A DNA stretch of 64,000 nucleotides, from assembly GCA_948470475.1 (NCBI GenBank), contig OX419346.1, positions 19,421,417 to 19,485,416 on the forward strand, in the 5' to 3' direction. How positions within the stretch are numbered: position 1 is the stretch's first letter; each line of letters opens with the position of its first letter. Positions 1-12,400 of this stretch are shown piece after piece. The DNA is from Galaxea fascicularis (taxonomy: Eukaryota; Cnidaria; Anthozoa; Scleractinia; Euphylliidae). The notes below the pieces were generated by a model. That model was not told where the DNA came from, did no database searches, and worked only from the letters and a program-made list of their open reading frames with translations. A program made the translations under genes and the position numbers.

Positions 1-305
1 TGCTCTTGTTGTGATTGCAACATGCAGGCATGAAATTTAACCTGATAAATGTGTCGTTTTTCCGTTACTGTTGTGACTAGCGAAGTAAGATTAGCGCACT
101 TGAAAGGCAAAATAGCCCTGTCGACTTCAAGAAATTGGTAATGCTGTTTTAATTTTGAGTTTGCAGACTAAACTTGAAAGCTTGCAATGCTGTTTGTTGT
201 GTTGTTTTTAACTGGCATTGTTTGCATAAACGAAATTTGAGACTTCTTTCAGTAAAACTGTAAACTGTTTAACAGAAGTGAAAATATGAAAGCTAACTAA
301 CCGTT
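1..305. other. 3' flank of the KLF gene, no gene seen
   Basis: This AT-rich stretch lies downstream of the minus-strand KLF gene and probably includes its 3' untranslated region. I see no coding frame, RNA gene or clear canonical polyadenylation hexamer on the minus strand. Confidence 0.4.
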
Positions 306-1175
306 CTACGTTTTCATGACAAAAGCAGAGTTTTTCCTTGTGCGGTAATGCGTTTTCCTATGCTTGGCTAAATGGTCTGACCGTGAAAATCTCTTGTCAC
401 ATAGGTCGCAGATAAATGGCTTTATCCCACTGTGCGATCGCTTGTGTCGAGCTAACTCATCCGATCTTGAAAACCGCCAATTACATCCTTTCCACGTACA
501 AGCGAAAGGCTTTTCTCCAGTGTGTCGTCTGATATGCGCCTTCAAGTGGGAACTCTTGGTGTACATCTTGCTACAGCCAGGAAAACTGCACTTGTACTCG
601 CGCGTGGAAACGCGACGTCTCGCGCGCTCTACTCGAGGACGAGCTTGGTCCTTGTTGAGCGGACCTGGACCACTGAGCGGGAGGCCCGTTGCGGCAGCAG
701 CTTGACCTTGTGCCCCGGAGCAATGATAATGAGTTGCAAGCCCTTCCAATTTGTCGGAGATATCGCTTCCAGAATCACTCAGACTCGCAGAATCGCTTGA
801 CTGGTCGCTGTCGGGCAATAACAGGCTCGCGGACAACACGAGGTTATCTCGACCACTCGCGCCCTTCTCGAATTCAAACGCTTGCCTGTAATAGGAATTG
901 AACACGGAGGAAATGAGGTGTTCTTTCAGTTCGCCTACCTCGTCGCATTCCGGTGCCAGTGCGATGTGTTCATCCATTGTGTCGACAATCCCCTTGGAAA
1001 ATAAATAATCAAGATAGATATCAACAGGACAAGATAGTCCCATCGAGTCAATATGCTGTTCGCTGGCACCATCCGGAGTCTCTAAATATCCGCATAGAGG
1101 ATATTGCTCTTCAAGTTCAGTAAAATCCAACGCACTTGAATCCAGAAACTCTTCAAACAGCAACCCGGAATCCAT
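306..1175 (-). CDS. Kruppel-like factor, three C2H2 zinc fingers
   Basis: This is a nuclear transcription factor of the KLF family that binds GC/CACCC boxes. The 289-aa frame is uninterrupted and apparently intronless. Three C2H2 fingers close the protein at residues 194-218, 224-248 and 254-276, with the KLF spacing (25, 25, 23 residues) and the linkers TGEKP and SGIKP. The finger 2 and 3 helices carry RSDELARH and RSDHLAKH, the family's DNA-reading signature. The N-terminal half is acidic and rich in Leu and Ser (a Ser/Asp run near residues 120-140), as expected of an activation region, and a basic patch ([10 protein letters not shown]) precedes the fingers. The start is the first Met of the frame, just downstream of a TATA-like box. 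The acidic N-terminus recalls KLF6/7 or KLF5, but orthology cannot be fixed by eye. Confidence 0.93.
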   Translation of the reverse strand: MDSGLLFEEFLDSSALDFTELEEQYPLCGYLETPDGASEQHIDSMGLSCPVDIYLDYLFSKGIVDTMDEHIALAPECDEVGELKEHLISSVFNSYYRQAFEFEKGASGRDNLVLSASLLLPDSDQSSDSASLSDSGSDISDKLEGLATHYHCSGAQGQAAAATGLPLSGPGPLNKDQARPRVERARRRVSTREYKCSFPGCSKMYTKSSHLKAHIRRHTGEKPFACTWKGCNWRFSRSDELARHKRSHSGIKPFICDLCDKRFSRSDHLAKHRKTHYRTRKNSAFVMKT

Positions 1176-1303
1176 GCCTTTTTAAAACGCTCGTCACTTC
1201 AGAGCAAAGTCATACACTGTTTACTTTTTCCTGCGCGTTGGAGCTTTCTCCTTACGCATGGAGCGAGCGCATTGAGGCATGTGGCTAAAAAAAAACCCTT
1301 GAT

Positions 1304-1374
1304 GGGTTAAATACCCCGTGGTTGTTTAGCTCCTTGGTTGACTTTTTGACGCGCTCCTATTGGCTTACCAATCT
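1304..1374 (-). promoter_or_regulatory. KLF core promoter: TATA-like box and CCAAT motifs
   Basis: Read on the minus strand, a TATTTAA box at 1307-1313 lies about 130 bp upstream of the KLF start codon. Within 70 bp upstream sit two CCAAT-type motifs (1359-1363 inverted, 1369-1373 direct). The spacing suits a TATA promoter with a 5' untranslated region near 100 nt. The motifs are seen; the function is inferred. Confidence 0.5.
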
Positions 1375-1379
1375 ATCAA

Positions 1380-2970
1380 CGCAGATCGTTGTTGATAAGC
1401 ATCAAACAGAAACAATTCACTTCCGATGATGTGATTGGACACAGGTATCACCTCCACATTGAAGTTGGTTTCTTGCAATGTTTCTAAGTACACATTTTTT
1501 TCTACCTAAGCCTTATCCAATGACCTCTTGGCTCGCGTTTCTTTTGTTTCAAGTTTCATGCCGTAACGTGTCCCAATCCATCGCGTAAAACCTAAATGAT
1601 TTTTTAGTTTCCTCAAAAAATATAAACACGGTATGGATAACATCAACCAGAGACCAGCCGAGGCAGGCATTGTTCTTGTGAAAATTCAGTAGGTGCTAAA
1701 AATGGCCATTATTTGTGTGACTCTTTTCCAAATAACATCACGGAGTTGTGTTTCTTGGTACACATTAGTCACACTCACAGAGCGCGAAATATGGTCATGG
1801 ATGTATGCCCGCGTGGACGAATACATGGATAAATATATCCCTCGCTTGAGGCCAGATCAGAACTATCGATATTTAATTTATTGGTATCATACACATCGCG
1901 CGATACCAGACAGGTTCTCTCCATGTTCTGTCGAAATAATTGGATTTGTATGATCTTTTTCAAATTTGCAACGAAATTCCTCGCACATTAGAAGCTCGTA
2001 AGAAAACAAATGTGGCGCTGTTTTTCGATTCGATCCTCAAGTGCTTGCGGGGCTAAACAAACAGTATGGAAATATGAATCGCAATGGAGGCTTAGCGATT
2101 TAGTAAATTTTGCAGCACGTATTTCCAAAAAACTCGAATATAATAATATTTAGCGACATGTGGGCGGCTAGATTTAAATTGTTATTTTACGCCGCAACTC
2201 CACGTGCCGTTTAAAAACGTTCTGTCAGTCACAGAACAGAAACTGAGCTTGTCAACACTCAGTCGTGAAGACTTGCTGGGCATCAGTTCTAAACTTATCG
2301 CACAGTGACGTCAATGAGTAGTAAAGATAACAAATAATTGCGCACTCGGGTAATTTTTCAACTATCCTTTTCAGCCCTTGATATCTACAGGCACGCGAGC
2401 ATAAATGATATTTCTCAGTATCGACCTCGCAAGTGTAAATTGACTGTTTTCGCACAAATCTAACTAGAGCTATAAGCATTCATATTCCAGCAGTGTCGCA
2501 AGAGGTCGTCGATTCACATGCAATTTCCTCTTACTGAGGTCTCGTTATCGCTTACAGAGGAGTGGGTAAAGAGTGTCAAAATTTCGCTGTTGGTGGAGGG
2601 CAATTGTGAAGCAAAAGCAAAGAATGACGAAGGGACCAAATTTTAAATATTTCAGTCTCGCTTTGTGTTGCCAACAGCACTAAGAGGTTGGGAATGAGAC
2701 TAGTTTCCGCTGCAATACTTGAGTTCATTAATAATAATTACTCATCAGATGCCATGTGAAAACAGTATTGATAAGAGTCAACTCTGATCTGTGCCGTTGA
2801 TAAAAATAAGTAGTGAAATGGAACTTTGCACTGACTTTGATATAATAAGCAATTCAACCTTTTTGGCACTTGAAATTTGCTTTTTACTAAAGTCAAATAC
2901 TGGAAGACTCCACCATATGTCAGACATGTAACAGCTTTACCGAAATCAGATGCAGTCTTCTAAGCGGTGA
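1380..2970. other. KLF upstream region with a CRE palindrome
   Basis: No gene is supported here. A perfect TGACGTCA cAMP-response palindrome lies at 2306-2313, about 1.1 kb upstream of the KLF start. Further CCAAT-like words occur at 1430-1440 and 1510-1520. The small open frames look random. Confidence 0.35.
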
Positions 2971-2975
2971 AAACA

Positions 2976-3206
2976 GGGGCGGGGGGGGGGGGGGCACCGC
3001 TATTTAGCTTTCCATCCACATTACCAGCCAAGCGCCGGTATGGTTCCCCCTTCACGCCTGAGATAAAGCAAAAATTTCCCAAAAAAGCAGGGAAGGCACA
3101 AAGCAACAAGACAGCCACAACAGAATAGCCTAAAAAGAGTTTAGACATTTTTGGACGCTGGGAGGGGAGGGTTGCTTCTCCCTTCCCTGCCCCCCCCCCC
3201 CCCCCC
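2976..3206. repeat. Poly-G tract and poly-C tract, about 200 bp apart
   Basis: A run of 14 G at 2981-2994 (preceded by GGGGC) is followed about 195 bp later by a run of 17 C at 3190-3206. The two tracts are complementary and could pair or form quadruplex structures. Tract lengths may be unstable in assembly. Confidence 0.75.
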
Positions 3207-3209
3207 ACC

Positions 3210-3960
3210 TTCCGGGTTATGACCAGACATCGGCGCCTCTTTGAACCGTTCATGTCTGAACTTGCTCTTCTATTCCGTTTTGATTCATAACGACTGTTTG
3301 TGACAGAAGCTAAAACAAATACTTTATCAGACGGTATGAAACTTGTGATCATGGGATCAGCCAGTCACGTTTTTACACGCAATGCGAATTAATGAAACCT
3401 TTCAAGCTACAGATTGTTTACAAATATTTAGAGAAAACAAAGAGGAGCAAAGTTGGCCCTTCAACATAAAATATGATAGCGAATTTCATAAGAGCTTATC
3501 TGATGCAAATATATGCTGGGCAATCAGTCGTTGCAGCAATTAGAGTCAAGTGCGCTTCTGCACGCTGCAATCACGAGACGGACTTTATTATTTTAGTGTT
3601 ACGATTCAGATTGGTACAGTTAGAGATATCTCCTAGTGCAATCACAATAAAGAAACTTGCGAAATTTCACGAATTTTTAACAAAGTCCTTAACAATCAGT
3701 AAAAGTTACAGAAGTTGCGAAAATTCATTAATTGACCCATTCACCTTTTTAACTCGAAAAATAGAGATGCCATTTCCGATTTGATGGTGTGCGGTTGACT
3801 TCACTTCACGTATAAACTAACATAAAATACACCTCAAGTGTCTCTTCTTCTCTTCTTTGATCACCTCGACCAACTGTCACGCAATTTGTATTTCCCTGAA
3901 ATCTTTTGAAGGCGAGCTCACGAGAAAGCCCAGCTTACTGACAGAGCAAAACTTGAACTA
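3210..3960. other. Unassigned region
   Basis: Short frames of 60-130 codons are present on both strands, but none has domain features or convincing splice sites. I see no RNA gene or clear mobile element. Confidence 0.3.
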
Positions 3961-3964
3961 CAAG

Positions 3965-4775
3965 CCAGTACTGACTAGAACCCAGCTGGCCGTGATTATA
4001 GGTTACAGTTAAAAGAGGCAGCCATTCACATGATTTCCCGTTACTGCGGAATATTTTCACTCCATCAATGACATAGGAGTCTTTCTTGCTAGAATTGTAA
4101 GAAATATATGCCTCTTGACTGAGGATTTTCAGAAACAAGGCATTTCCAGTTACGTTGAAGGCTTGCCGTGATTGTTTGTTTGGCATTTCTGTCGTGTTTG
4201 TGTCTAACTGAAGGAAAAAAAAACTCAAAGTGATCTCGAAAACCATAATGTTTCGTTTTTATCCACTGTGGATCCGCCTAAACTACGCCCAATCACACGT
4301 CTCCGATCAAGTTCAAGAACCGGACGTACGGCTTTGAGTTGCGGAAGTCCATGATCAACAGTAGTGACTGAAACCCACCTGGCATTGGTTGATTTAAACT
4401 GAAGTAGCTACCCATTCAATTCCCCTTGCATATTCTTATTTCATCACGAACACGGGTCTCAAAATGATGGTTAATACAACGATAGACAAATGATCGATCA
4501 GAATTAAGGAATTCTCTTCCCAACTGTTGTGAGAAATATATCAAGGATTTCATGGAAATGTATGTTGAAGGCTTGTATTGTTTGTTTAGCATCTCTGTGG
4601 TCTTTGTGTCCAACTGGAGAGAAACAAATCTTATGATGTCTTGAAAACCAGACTGTTTCTTTTTGGGTACGAGTGCACAATATGATTTCCTTCACTGTAG
4701 ATCCTCCTAAACTACACCCCACACACGCCCCCGATCGAGTTCAAGAACTCGGGCGGCTTAATAGTTGTAGAAGTT
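3965..4775 (-). repeat. Tandem duplication of about 410 bp with an exon-like core
   Basis: Two copies, roughly 3965-4370 and 4375-4775, share words in the same order: GTTGAAGGCTTG occurs at 4154 and 4564 (offset 410), and both share a pyrimidine tract plus CAG followed by TTRGACACAAA on the minus strand. Copy 1 is open from the acceptor at 4207 to a possible weak donor at 4007, encoding about 67 residues with an NVTGN motif. Copy 2 (acceptor at 4613) has lost 4 nt early in the exon and shifts frame. This looks like a duplicated exon of an unknown minus-strand gene, one copy decaying. Confidence 0.5.
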
Positions 4776-5320
4776 TACGGTAAATAAGTGTTACGAACAA
4801 TGGAGCGTTGAACAATGTATTTGGATAGAACTGTTAATTACAACTGGAGTTATGCTGGGAATACAATTTATGCTGTGTGTGAACGAGGGTGGGTTGTAGT
4901 GGAGAGCGAGAAGTGGTTGGAGAAACGTTAGGACTTCGAGTTTGGTGAGGAGAGATCAGAACAATTTTATAACATAAGGAAAATTAATGTTTACGTTCTA
5001 CCCAACGCCATGGACACAGTTTGTGATTTTTGCCACATGCCACAGGCTAAGTTGCGGAAGTTTACGGTAAATACGGAAAAGCAATGATTTGCCCAACTTC
5101 ATGGGATACGGTTCGTGAGTTTTGCCTGAAAAGAAATAGAAATAATAGTCGTAATAAAAAAAGTTGGATTGGATGTCACGCCATTGGCTTGACCTTCAGG
5201 TAGCGGAAAGTTGGCTGAGTTATTTCTGATATTCCTTAGGCTTTGTCAGCTGTTGATGATTTCTCGTTGTGGCCGGGATGATACCGGGATTGCCCGAGGA
5301 GAAGAGCAAGACAAACAGTG

Positions 5321-5323
<3 letters not shown>

Positions 5324-5364
<41 letters not shown>
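5324..5364. repeat. (TAA)n microsatellite
   Basis: About 13 perfect TAA/AAT triplets in a row. Confidence 0.95.
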
Positions 5365-5469
5365 GAAAAAAACACAGTCACCAACCTAAAATTCATTCAT
5401 TTAGCGATGGAGAAACGTTCCTACTCTTGACGATACATTTGGCGCTTCAACGCCAGCCGTAATCCGTAC

Positions 5470-7140
5470 GTGATCTAATGACTTTAGCTCACAGTCATGT
5501 TGGCAGATTGGTGAAAATTAGATTAGTCAAAACTAACGTAACAAGGACGAGTTCGAGGAAAAATTGTGCCATCCCCGATACGCTTCTGTCGTCTGTTTGG
5601 CTGACAGAAAGGAATGAGTATCCTCTGAGCAAGACTGTGAAACATATTCAATGACATATCAGTTGCATTTTGTGGTATTTCGTTGTGTTATTCGTTTTCA
5701 ATGCGACACGTAGGAGAATGAGACGGAAGTGACAATTATGCAATCTCAAACCTGTAACCACAACGGACGATTTAAGACGTGACTTTTTTAAAAAGCCTTT
5801 TATTCCTCGTTGCAAAGCGTGAAACACCAAGGAATGTAAGAGCGTATTGCAGTGTTAATCAAGAGAAGCATAAAACAACTTTTTCAATTAACGCTACTGA
5901 ATCAGAGCTTCAAGTCTATACGTTAGAAAACTCGAGAGCAGTGCGAAAGGAAAAGGATAAAACACCAAGAACTTTTAAAAGAAGTTCGTTTGCAGATATT
6001 TGTAGTGCGACCGGCGGCCTTCAACAACGGGTACGAGAAACGCAGTTTTGTCGCGTGAATATCAAACTATCAGGGTTAATTGGAGTAACTGAAATCTACT
6101 TCGCGAATAATTGGATTGAAAACGTTGATCTGCCTAGCTTTAATCCATACAAGCTGCTGTGACTGAAAGCCACAGGAAATGGCAATCTTGACAATCGAAA
6201 CGACGAAACCCAAACTGAACCACAAACCAGGGTCTTAAAATAACTGGTCAGATCATGCTGGCATGTGCGTTGGTTCAGATGATCACCTCACAGGGAAGGT
6301 ACGTTTAGCGTTGATTCTTTCTCCTTCACTCTACACGTAAGGGACTCGTAAGGGACGTAAATAACTTTACAAAGGAGAGGATATGGTGGTCCCAGTTCTG
6401 CGGTAAGTCCTTTAAAACATCTAAGGGCTTAGTAAAGGCTGAGCAATGAACGTATCATCTGTCCCAAGAAAAGCTCCAGATGGTCACAGGTCAACCATTC
6501 ATTGCCAAGAGTCACAGATTTCCCTCTGTTCTCTCGTTGTGCAACAACATTCGAAGACAAAAGAAAAACAAAAAACCAAACGAAAGCGCTGATGCTTGTG
6601 AAGGACTTTTGACTCACAGGAGTTATTAACACGTAATTTCTCCTGATAATTTCAATGCAATTATAAAGCAAACAGGTGATGAGACTGGACAAATTTATCA
6701 GCTGGAGGGTGTAACCTTCATCTGACACCAAATTCTCTTCAGTTATTTCCAAGTAAATGTATGGCAGCTTGAAGGGAGAATTGCTAATTAGATCTTGGGA
6801 GTTAAAGGATTCAGCCAGTTTATGTCTTGAACTTTCAAAACAATAAAGTTCCGAATATTTCTTTAACCAATTACAATTTTTTCCGGGTTACACAAGGCCC
6901 TTTGCCGTTAGATCAACCTTGAATGGTTGCCGGCAGTGTTCTGTGTCCTTGAGCAATGGCTTTTATTTTTGCAACTACCAGCTTATCTGGCAAGGGATCC
7001 ATTCTTTTGGTTGTTTTGCAGTGTTGATACAGTTGGCGACTACGAGCCTTCTCTGTTATTTTCGTCCGTGCAAACACCGTTGGGCAAGAACATCCAACAT
7101 TATTGAGCCTTAAGTTTTCACAGGTTATTTCTTTATTTTC
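5470..7140. other. Unassigned region containing one MITE
   Basis: A 127-codon plus frame at 5779-6162 has no recognisable domain, membrane segment or splice context, so it is not called as a gene. The only structured element is the MITE copy at 6605-6810. The rest shows nothing I can name. Confidence 0.3.
6605..6810. mobile_element. MITE with CCCTTTAACTC-type ends, copy 1 of 5
   Basis: A roughly 205-bp fold-back sequence. It starts near CTTTTGACTC and ends near GATCTTGGGAGTTAAAGG. The same ends recur at 13349, 16367, 45542 and 50485. There is no coding capacity, so mobilisation would need a transposase from elsewhere. Confidence 0.6.
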
Positions 7141-7143
7141 TGT

Positions 7144-9373
7144 CTAGAATTCCGTTACGTCATCTTCTTCAGTTCCCTCTTCGGTCTCTTCATAACGAGA
7201 GTCATCAAGTAAGTCTACTTCCTGCTGTGTGATTGGAGAACTTGTTGCAAACAGCTTCATACTCCACTCTTTCAGTTTGTCATGGTGCCTTCGACCACAG
7301 AGGTGTTTTTCCTGTCAATGAAAAGATGACGACAATAAAACAAATTAACCATTAAACACAAACAATGGAAATTACCGTGGTAAAGATAAAGATAACAACA
7401 CTTCTGTTAAGCTTTTAGATCTCTTAAAATGGTTATATTTCAATAAGGAATTGCAGTATCTTTGGTACATTTTGCTCATAATGAAGGTGAAGCCCATTGC
7501 TCAGATCTGTGAACTTTGACTGGCATCAATCTAATTTGCCTGATTTTTTTTTTGTCATACGAGACTATGACAAACAATCAGTTTATTGAAGGCATTATAA
7601 ACTAAAGCACATCAATGACTTCAGACTTCCTTTTCATGACAAAAATAATATTAAAGCCCCTTAATTGAAGGGAAAATCAAATCAAAATGTTCACGGTTTT
7701 TGGATTTGCTCAGTAATGATGGATAAAAGTGTGACTGTTGTTGTTTCTCACTGTGCCATGCAGCCACAATTCCAGGACAGAAAGCAGCAAGGCTCCTCAA
7801 ATTTGCATGACAACACAGGTCCCCAAGCTCTACAGGAATTTGAGCACTAATGATACACTCACATACTCACTCTCAATCTTGTTACCTGAGAGAGGCCTGC
7901 CCTTATGGGCTCCCCCCTCAAAATCTTTTTTATTTGGCATAGCACACCCCCCTTCCCCCCCTCCCCCCACAAATTGCACCAGTTTCAACCCCCCTCTCCT
8001 TCCATAACAAATTAACAGTCCCTTGATAATCATTATTTCCAATGTTCAGAAACACTTGAAGAATTTGGGGACCTGGGAAGTGAAATCTGTTTGGAGACAC
8101 AATCAGACAGATGCAAATTCAACACACTTTAATTAATGCTACTGAATTTTAAATGAATCAAGCTCAACCATACCCATTCCTTTTGTGAGTTTAGTGTCAG
8201 ATCACAAGCACCGCAAACCCATGCTCCAGAAGTGTCTTCCCTCAATCTCTTTTTTCTATGCTTTTTAGAAGCCATGTGGTCATCATACATCTTTAATGAT
8301 GTAAATCTTTTGTTGGTGCATAATTTGCATCTCAACTTTGAGGCAGCTTTAACCTCAAAAGGAAACAAAAAGCAAAAAAAGGACATGAAAAGTATTAGAT
8401 GTACTTTGCAGATTAGCAAACTACATGTAACACATGGCACTCCGGGCTATGCCAGTTTGCAGGATATGACAGACCTTGACAAGATCTTGTGCATGTAGAA
8501 CCATTTTTATCTACATGCAACACATGCACCACATGCAATACATACAGAAGTCCAGAAATTGCAAGTGCATGGTAGATAGTAAATGCCTCTTTGCTTTACA
8601 TCTGCTGTGCAATACTGCAATTCCTGCATGCACAATGAGCATTTTAGATAAAAATGCTTGTGCATGCACTTGGCATACTCCACGGACGACAGGGGACTAT
8701 GAGGATCTATCTGTTGTAGAGTCATGTCATCTAGGTGAGTTTCAATGCTTGACTATTTTTTTTAGTAATATGGCACTCGCTTTCTTGAAGATTTGAAATT
8801 TAAGACACATCTTACAAAGCATACACTTGTTGCTAACACTCCCTATTGACAGTGATCTGGATTTACCAGATCATAACATGGGCAAGCTAAAGACAACAGA
8901 CATGTCTTCTTAAATTTGCTATACGAGAGAATCTTGAGGCTGACTGTTGTTGTTATCTTTCACCAGTAAGGCCTATCGAACCCAATAATAGAATTTGTAG
9001 TATGATTGAACGAACGAACGTTCGATTTGGATATAGTAGCCACGTCGGAGATTTCACTGCTTTCACACTCTTATTGTAGGCTAGAATCGCTGATGGGCGA
9101 CCGCACAGAGCGATCGAACGTGATTTATGTTCACTCTTGGAGAATTGTCACGCAACTCTCGAATCTATTTTTTGTTATGGGTCTGTTTGTTTGTAGACTT
9201 TTTGTGAGCGATCACACTGCAGTACAGCCTTTGCACTCACTACCTTACTGAACTTAGATTTAATTCATTCTATTCACCTGTAGTCTCTTAAGTTTTCGTT
9301 TTGATATATGTGAGCCTGAGGGAGAAGAAAGCTGTTCTTCCTGTAGAGAATTCCCTCTATCTTCCTCCGCCAT
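7144..9373 (-). CDS. Small double zinc-finger protein (matrin/U1-type C2H2), three exons
   Basis: The joined exons are 9278-9373, 8174-8353 and 7144-7311, all in phase 0 (donors CAG|GTGAAT and TGG|GTATGG; acceptors at 8353 and 7311). They give 147 residues. The protein starts MAEEDRGNS. Finger 1 reads CKLC, then 13 residues, H, five residues, H. Finger 2, split by the last intron, is C-x2-C-x12-H-x5-H, the U1/matrin-type spacing usually linked to RNA binding. The fingers sit in a Lys/Arg-rich context, and the C-terminus is acidic (EETEEGTEEDD). A nuclear or nucleolar RNA-binding role is inferred. The first exon starts 70 bp from the divergent gene A start. An extra exon between 8353 and 9278 cannot be excluded. 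No symbol can be given. Confidence 0.7.
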
Positions 9374-9442
9374 TAATCATCACCAGTCTTTCTCAGTTTA
9401 TCATTTAACCGCTATATAACAGCGGGCTCTTCTTAATCCAAC
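9374..9442. promoter_or_regulatory. Divergent promoter between the zinc-finger gene and gene A
   Basis: Only 69 bp separate two outward-facing ATGGCGG start contexts (9371-9373 minus, 9443-9445 plus). A near-symmetrical TATATAA lies at 9413-9419. ATGGCGG at a transcription start also fits a YY1-type site, so the true translation starts could be offset from the transcription starts. Confidence 0.5.
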
Positions 9443-12400
9443 ATGGCGGACGAATGCAGCGAACGAGGGAGGAAAACCTTGTATAGTAGGAGTATAAAGG
9501 TAGCTAGCATGCGTGGCCAACAGTAAATAAATCATCAGAAATTTAAGTTTTATTGCCTTAGGGGCCGTCGACATATTCACTTCTTCCCCGCTTCGTCAAC
9601 TGACGTTTAGGTAAGAACCCTCCCCCCTTCTCCTCCTCACCACCCACCCACCCCCCTCCCCCGCCTTAACGCCCAGTTGAAATTATGAGAATAGAACAAA
9701 ACGAAGAAGCGAGAGGGTGGGGGGGGGGGGAAGAGACGAAGGACATTTCTCTCCTCCTCCCTTCACACCTCGCTTCTTTGTTTTGCTCTCGCCCCATTTC
9801 TTGCCCAACCAAAACTTCACGGAAACGCTTTTCACGCAGACTTCCCTGTAGCTGCCCTTCTCAACTTTGTTCTGAAATGGTTTTCCCTGTTTGATGTACA
9901 TGTAGAGATCAAACAATTTTACATGTAATCCACATTAAGCGTAACGAACAAACGTTTGATCGTTTGGTCGCCTCTTCAACAAAGCTCACACAAGCGAGAA
10001 TCGAAAGCAACCAATTAAAATCACATAACGTTGAAACCTCAACGACTGAATACCCAAAGATCGTCCTGGGGATTCACTTTGTCTAGCATTAGGTCAAACA
10101 CTGTTTTCTATTTAACTCTTTTCCGGATTTGAAAAAAAGTGACAAATTTGACTGTATCACATGTTTAATTTTTTTCTCCCCAGGTATTTACAGCAATGTG
10201 GAATAAAATATCTCATTTGAAAGTGTATAAAATGGGCTTTTTGGAAAAAAATATATCTTATCATGAAAGCCCAGAATATTTCAGAAAAAAATTCTGAAAG
10301 AGACAAATTAACATAATTTATTCATCACTTTTGAGAAAAAATGAATATTTCTTCAAAGGGTTGTAATATGGTACTGAGGTGTCGAAAGATGAAATGAAGC
10401 TTATTCTGTTAGCAAAATGTCCTGAAAATTTGGCCGAAAAAGTTTAAAGCCGAAATTATTTTGAATTTTTTTTTGACCCCCCTCTAACCCCTCTCTGTCT
10501 CCATAGCAACATAATCACAATCTGTCAACACCTCTATTGAATTACGAGTCTGTAATTAAATAACGCGTTGTTTGACCTAAAATCACTCCGAAACAACCTT
10601 TGAGCCATCAAATGTGAATTTACGGATACAATTCATGAAATTGGCGAGGATTCAAACGTAAAAAAGCAACGCGAAGAGTATTTCCTCGCATTACAAGACG
10701 ATATTTCGTAGCGTTTGAAACCACGCGGTCGAAACTAAATCGCATCGCATACCTTGAATTTCGCTCTCGCATTCCAGTTCTTGGTCTGGTTCGCTTTCCT
10801 TATCCTTCTACATCCCCAAGCGATCTTTTTCCCTTTCAAGTATCATTTCTAAAACCATTTTAGTCGACAAATTCACCGTTCGAACTCTCTTCGCCGACGA
10901 AGCCAAATACTCCCAGTGTGAAATGGGAAAACGCAGAAAGTTCGTTATGTAAGCTGATTTGACGTATCCTACGCAAATCCGCGCAGGAACTGGGTAAATC
11001 TCTCTACTTCCTGTGTGCCAAATTTGGCGAAGATCGGAAATAACGCGATTTTTCGCGGAATTTGTTTTCTTATGGGTCTCTCACGACCCATACAGAGAGG
11101 ATCTGTCGGGAACGGGTCAACACAAAAAAAATTATTATTTTTTAGCTGATTTCACGTATCCTAGGCAAATTCGCACAGCAACTGGGTAAATTCCTCAACT
11201 TTGAGTGTACCAAATTTGGAGAAAATCGGAAAAAACACGATTTTTTGCGGAATTTTTTTCCTTATGGGTCTCTCACGACCCATAGCAAAAGGGATGGACG
11301 GGAATGGGCCAACACAAAAAAAATCGTCTTATAAGCTGATTTGACTTATCCTACGCAAATTCGCACAGGAACTGGGTAAATTCCTCAACTTTGAGCGTAC
11401 CAAATTTGGAAAAAATCGGAAAAAACACGATTTTTTGCGGATTTTTTTTTCTTATGGGTCACCAGTGACCCATTGATATAAGATACTACGGAAAAGAGTT
11501 TTAATCATCCAACGTTGTGTTTAGCAAACACGCTTCTAGACGTAAATGTTTGGTAGTTTAGCTGGGGCTTAACAAAAGTTTAACGGGAATTACGCATGCT
11601 GTTAGGATGTGCAAAAACAGTTTCCACGAATCCCCCAGAAATACCCCAGGACTATTGTACCGATACATGAGATCCTGCTAAAACCTTTAGTGGTGTAAAC
11701 ACGCGATTGAAAAAAAAATGCGATGCAAATGCTGCAAATGATTGAAAAAGAAAGGGCCTTGACGTACTTCGCTCAAACTTTCATAGTGCGCTGAACTTTT
11801 ATTTCAACGAAATGAGCTCTGAAATTCTCCCCTTTTTCTGATTGATGTATTTTCTCTGCTGAGATCCCGCGCGCGCGCAGCTCGTGCAGGAAAAAAAATA
11901 ACGTCATAGAAGACTTCAGACTTATTGATGTAGGAAAATCAGAGAATTAGATAAAAGTCATAGATTCAGCGCTTTGCGAAGCGTAACATATTATATGATG
12001 ATAACAACGTTACCTCGGGTAAGAGATGCCAAGATATTGCCTCGGCTAGCGTCCGACAGAAGAAAAAAGGTAACAATGACTTTACGATCTAGGTTGAGCC
12101 AGTAATGTTAAATAAAATTTGCAATGCTTAAGGTCAAACCTTGTTTTAATGGTCGCGTTGAAAGAAAACAATTAGGCATACTATACCAATGTTTTTGGAT
12201 TTAATAACTGCTTAGGTAAAGGTAGTGTATTTTGGCGGAGTTAGTCCTGCTAAAGTTGGTTAAAATTTTACTGAATTTATTATATTTTTCTATGGTTTAA
12301 GATTTCACAGGTGGGGAAAGTATTTCCCAAAAAAATTGTTGAAGAGAAAGTGGACGAGAAACTTGATTTTCACTGTGTCGGTTTGGAGAACGACAAAAAT

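Noticed and set aside
5779..6162. 127-codon plus frame
   Set aside because: No domain, hydrophobic segment, splice context or repeat; length is within chance for this composition.
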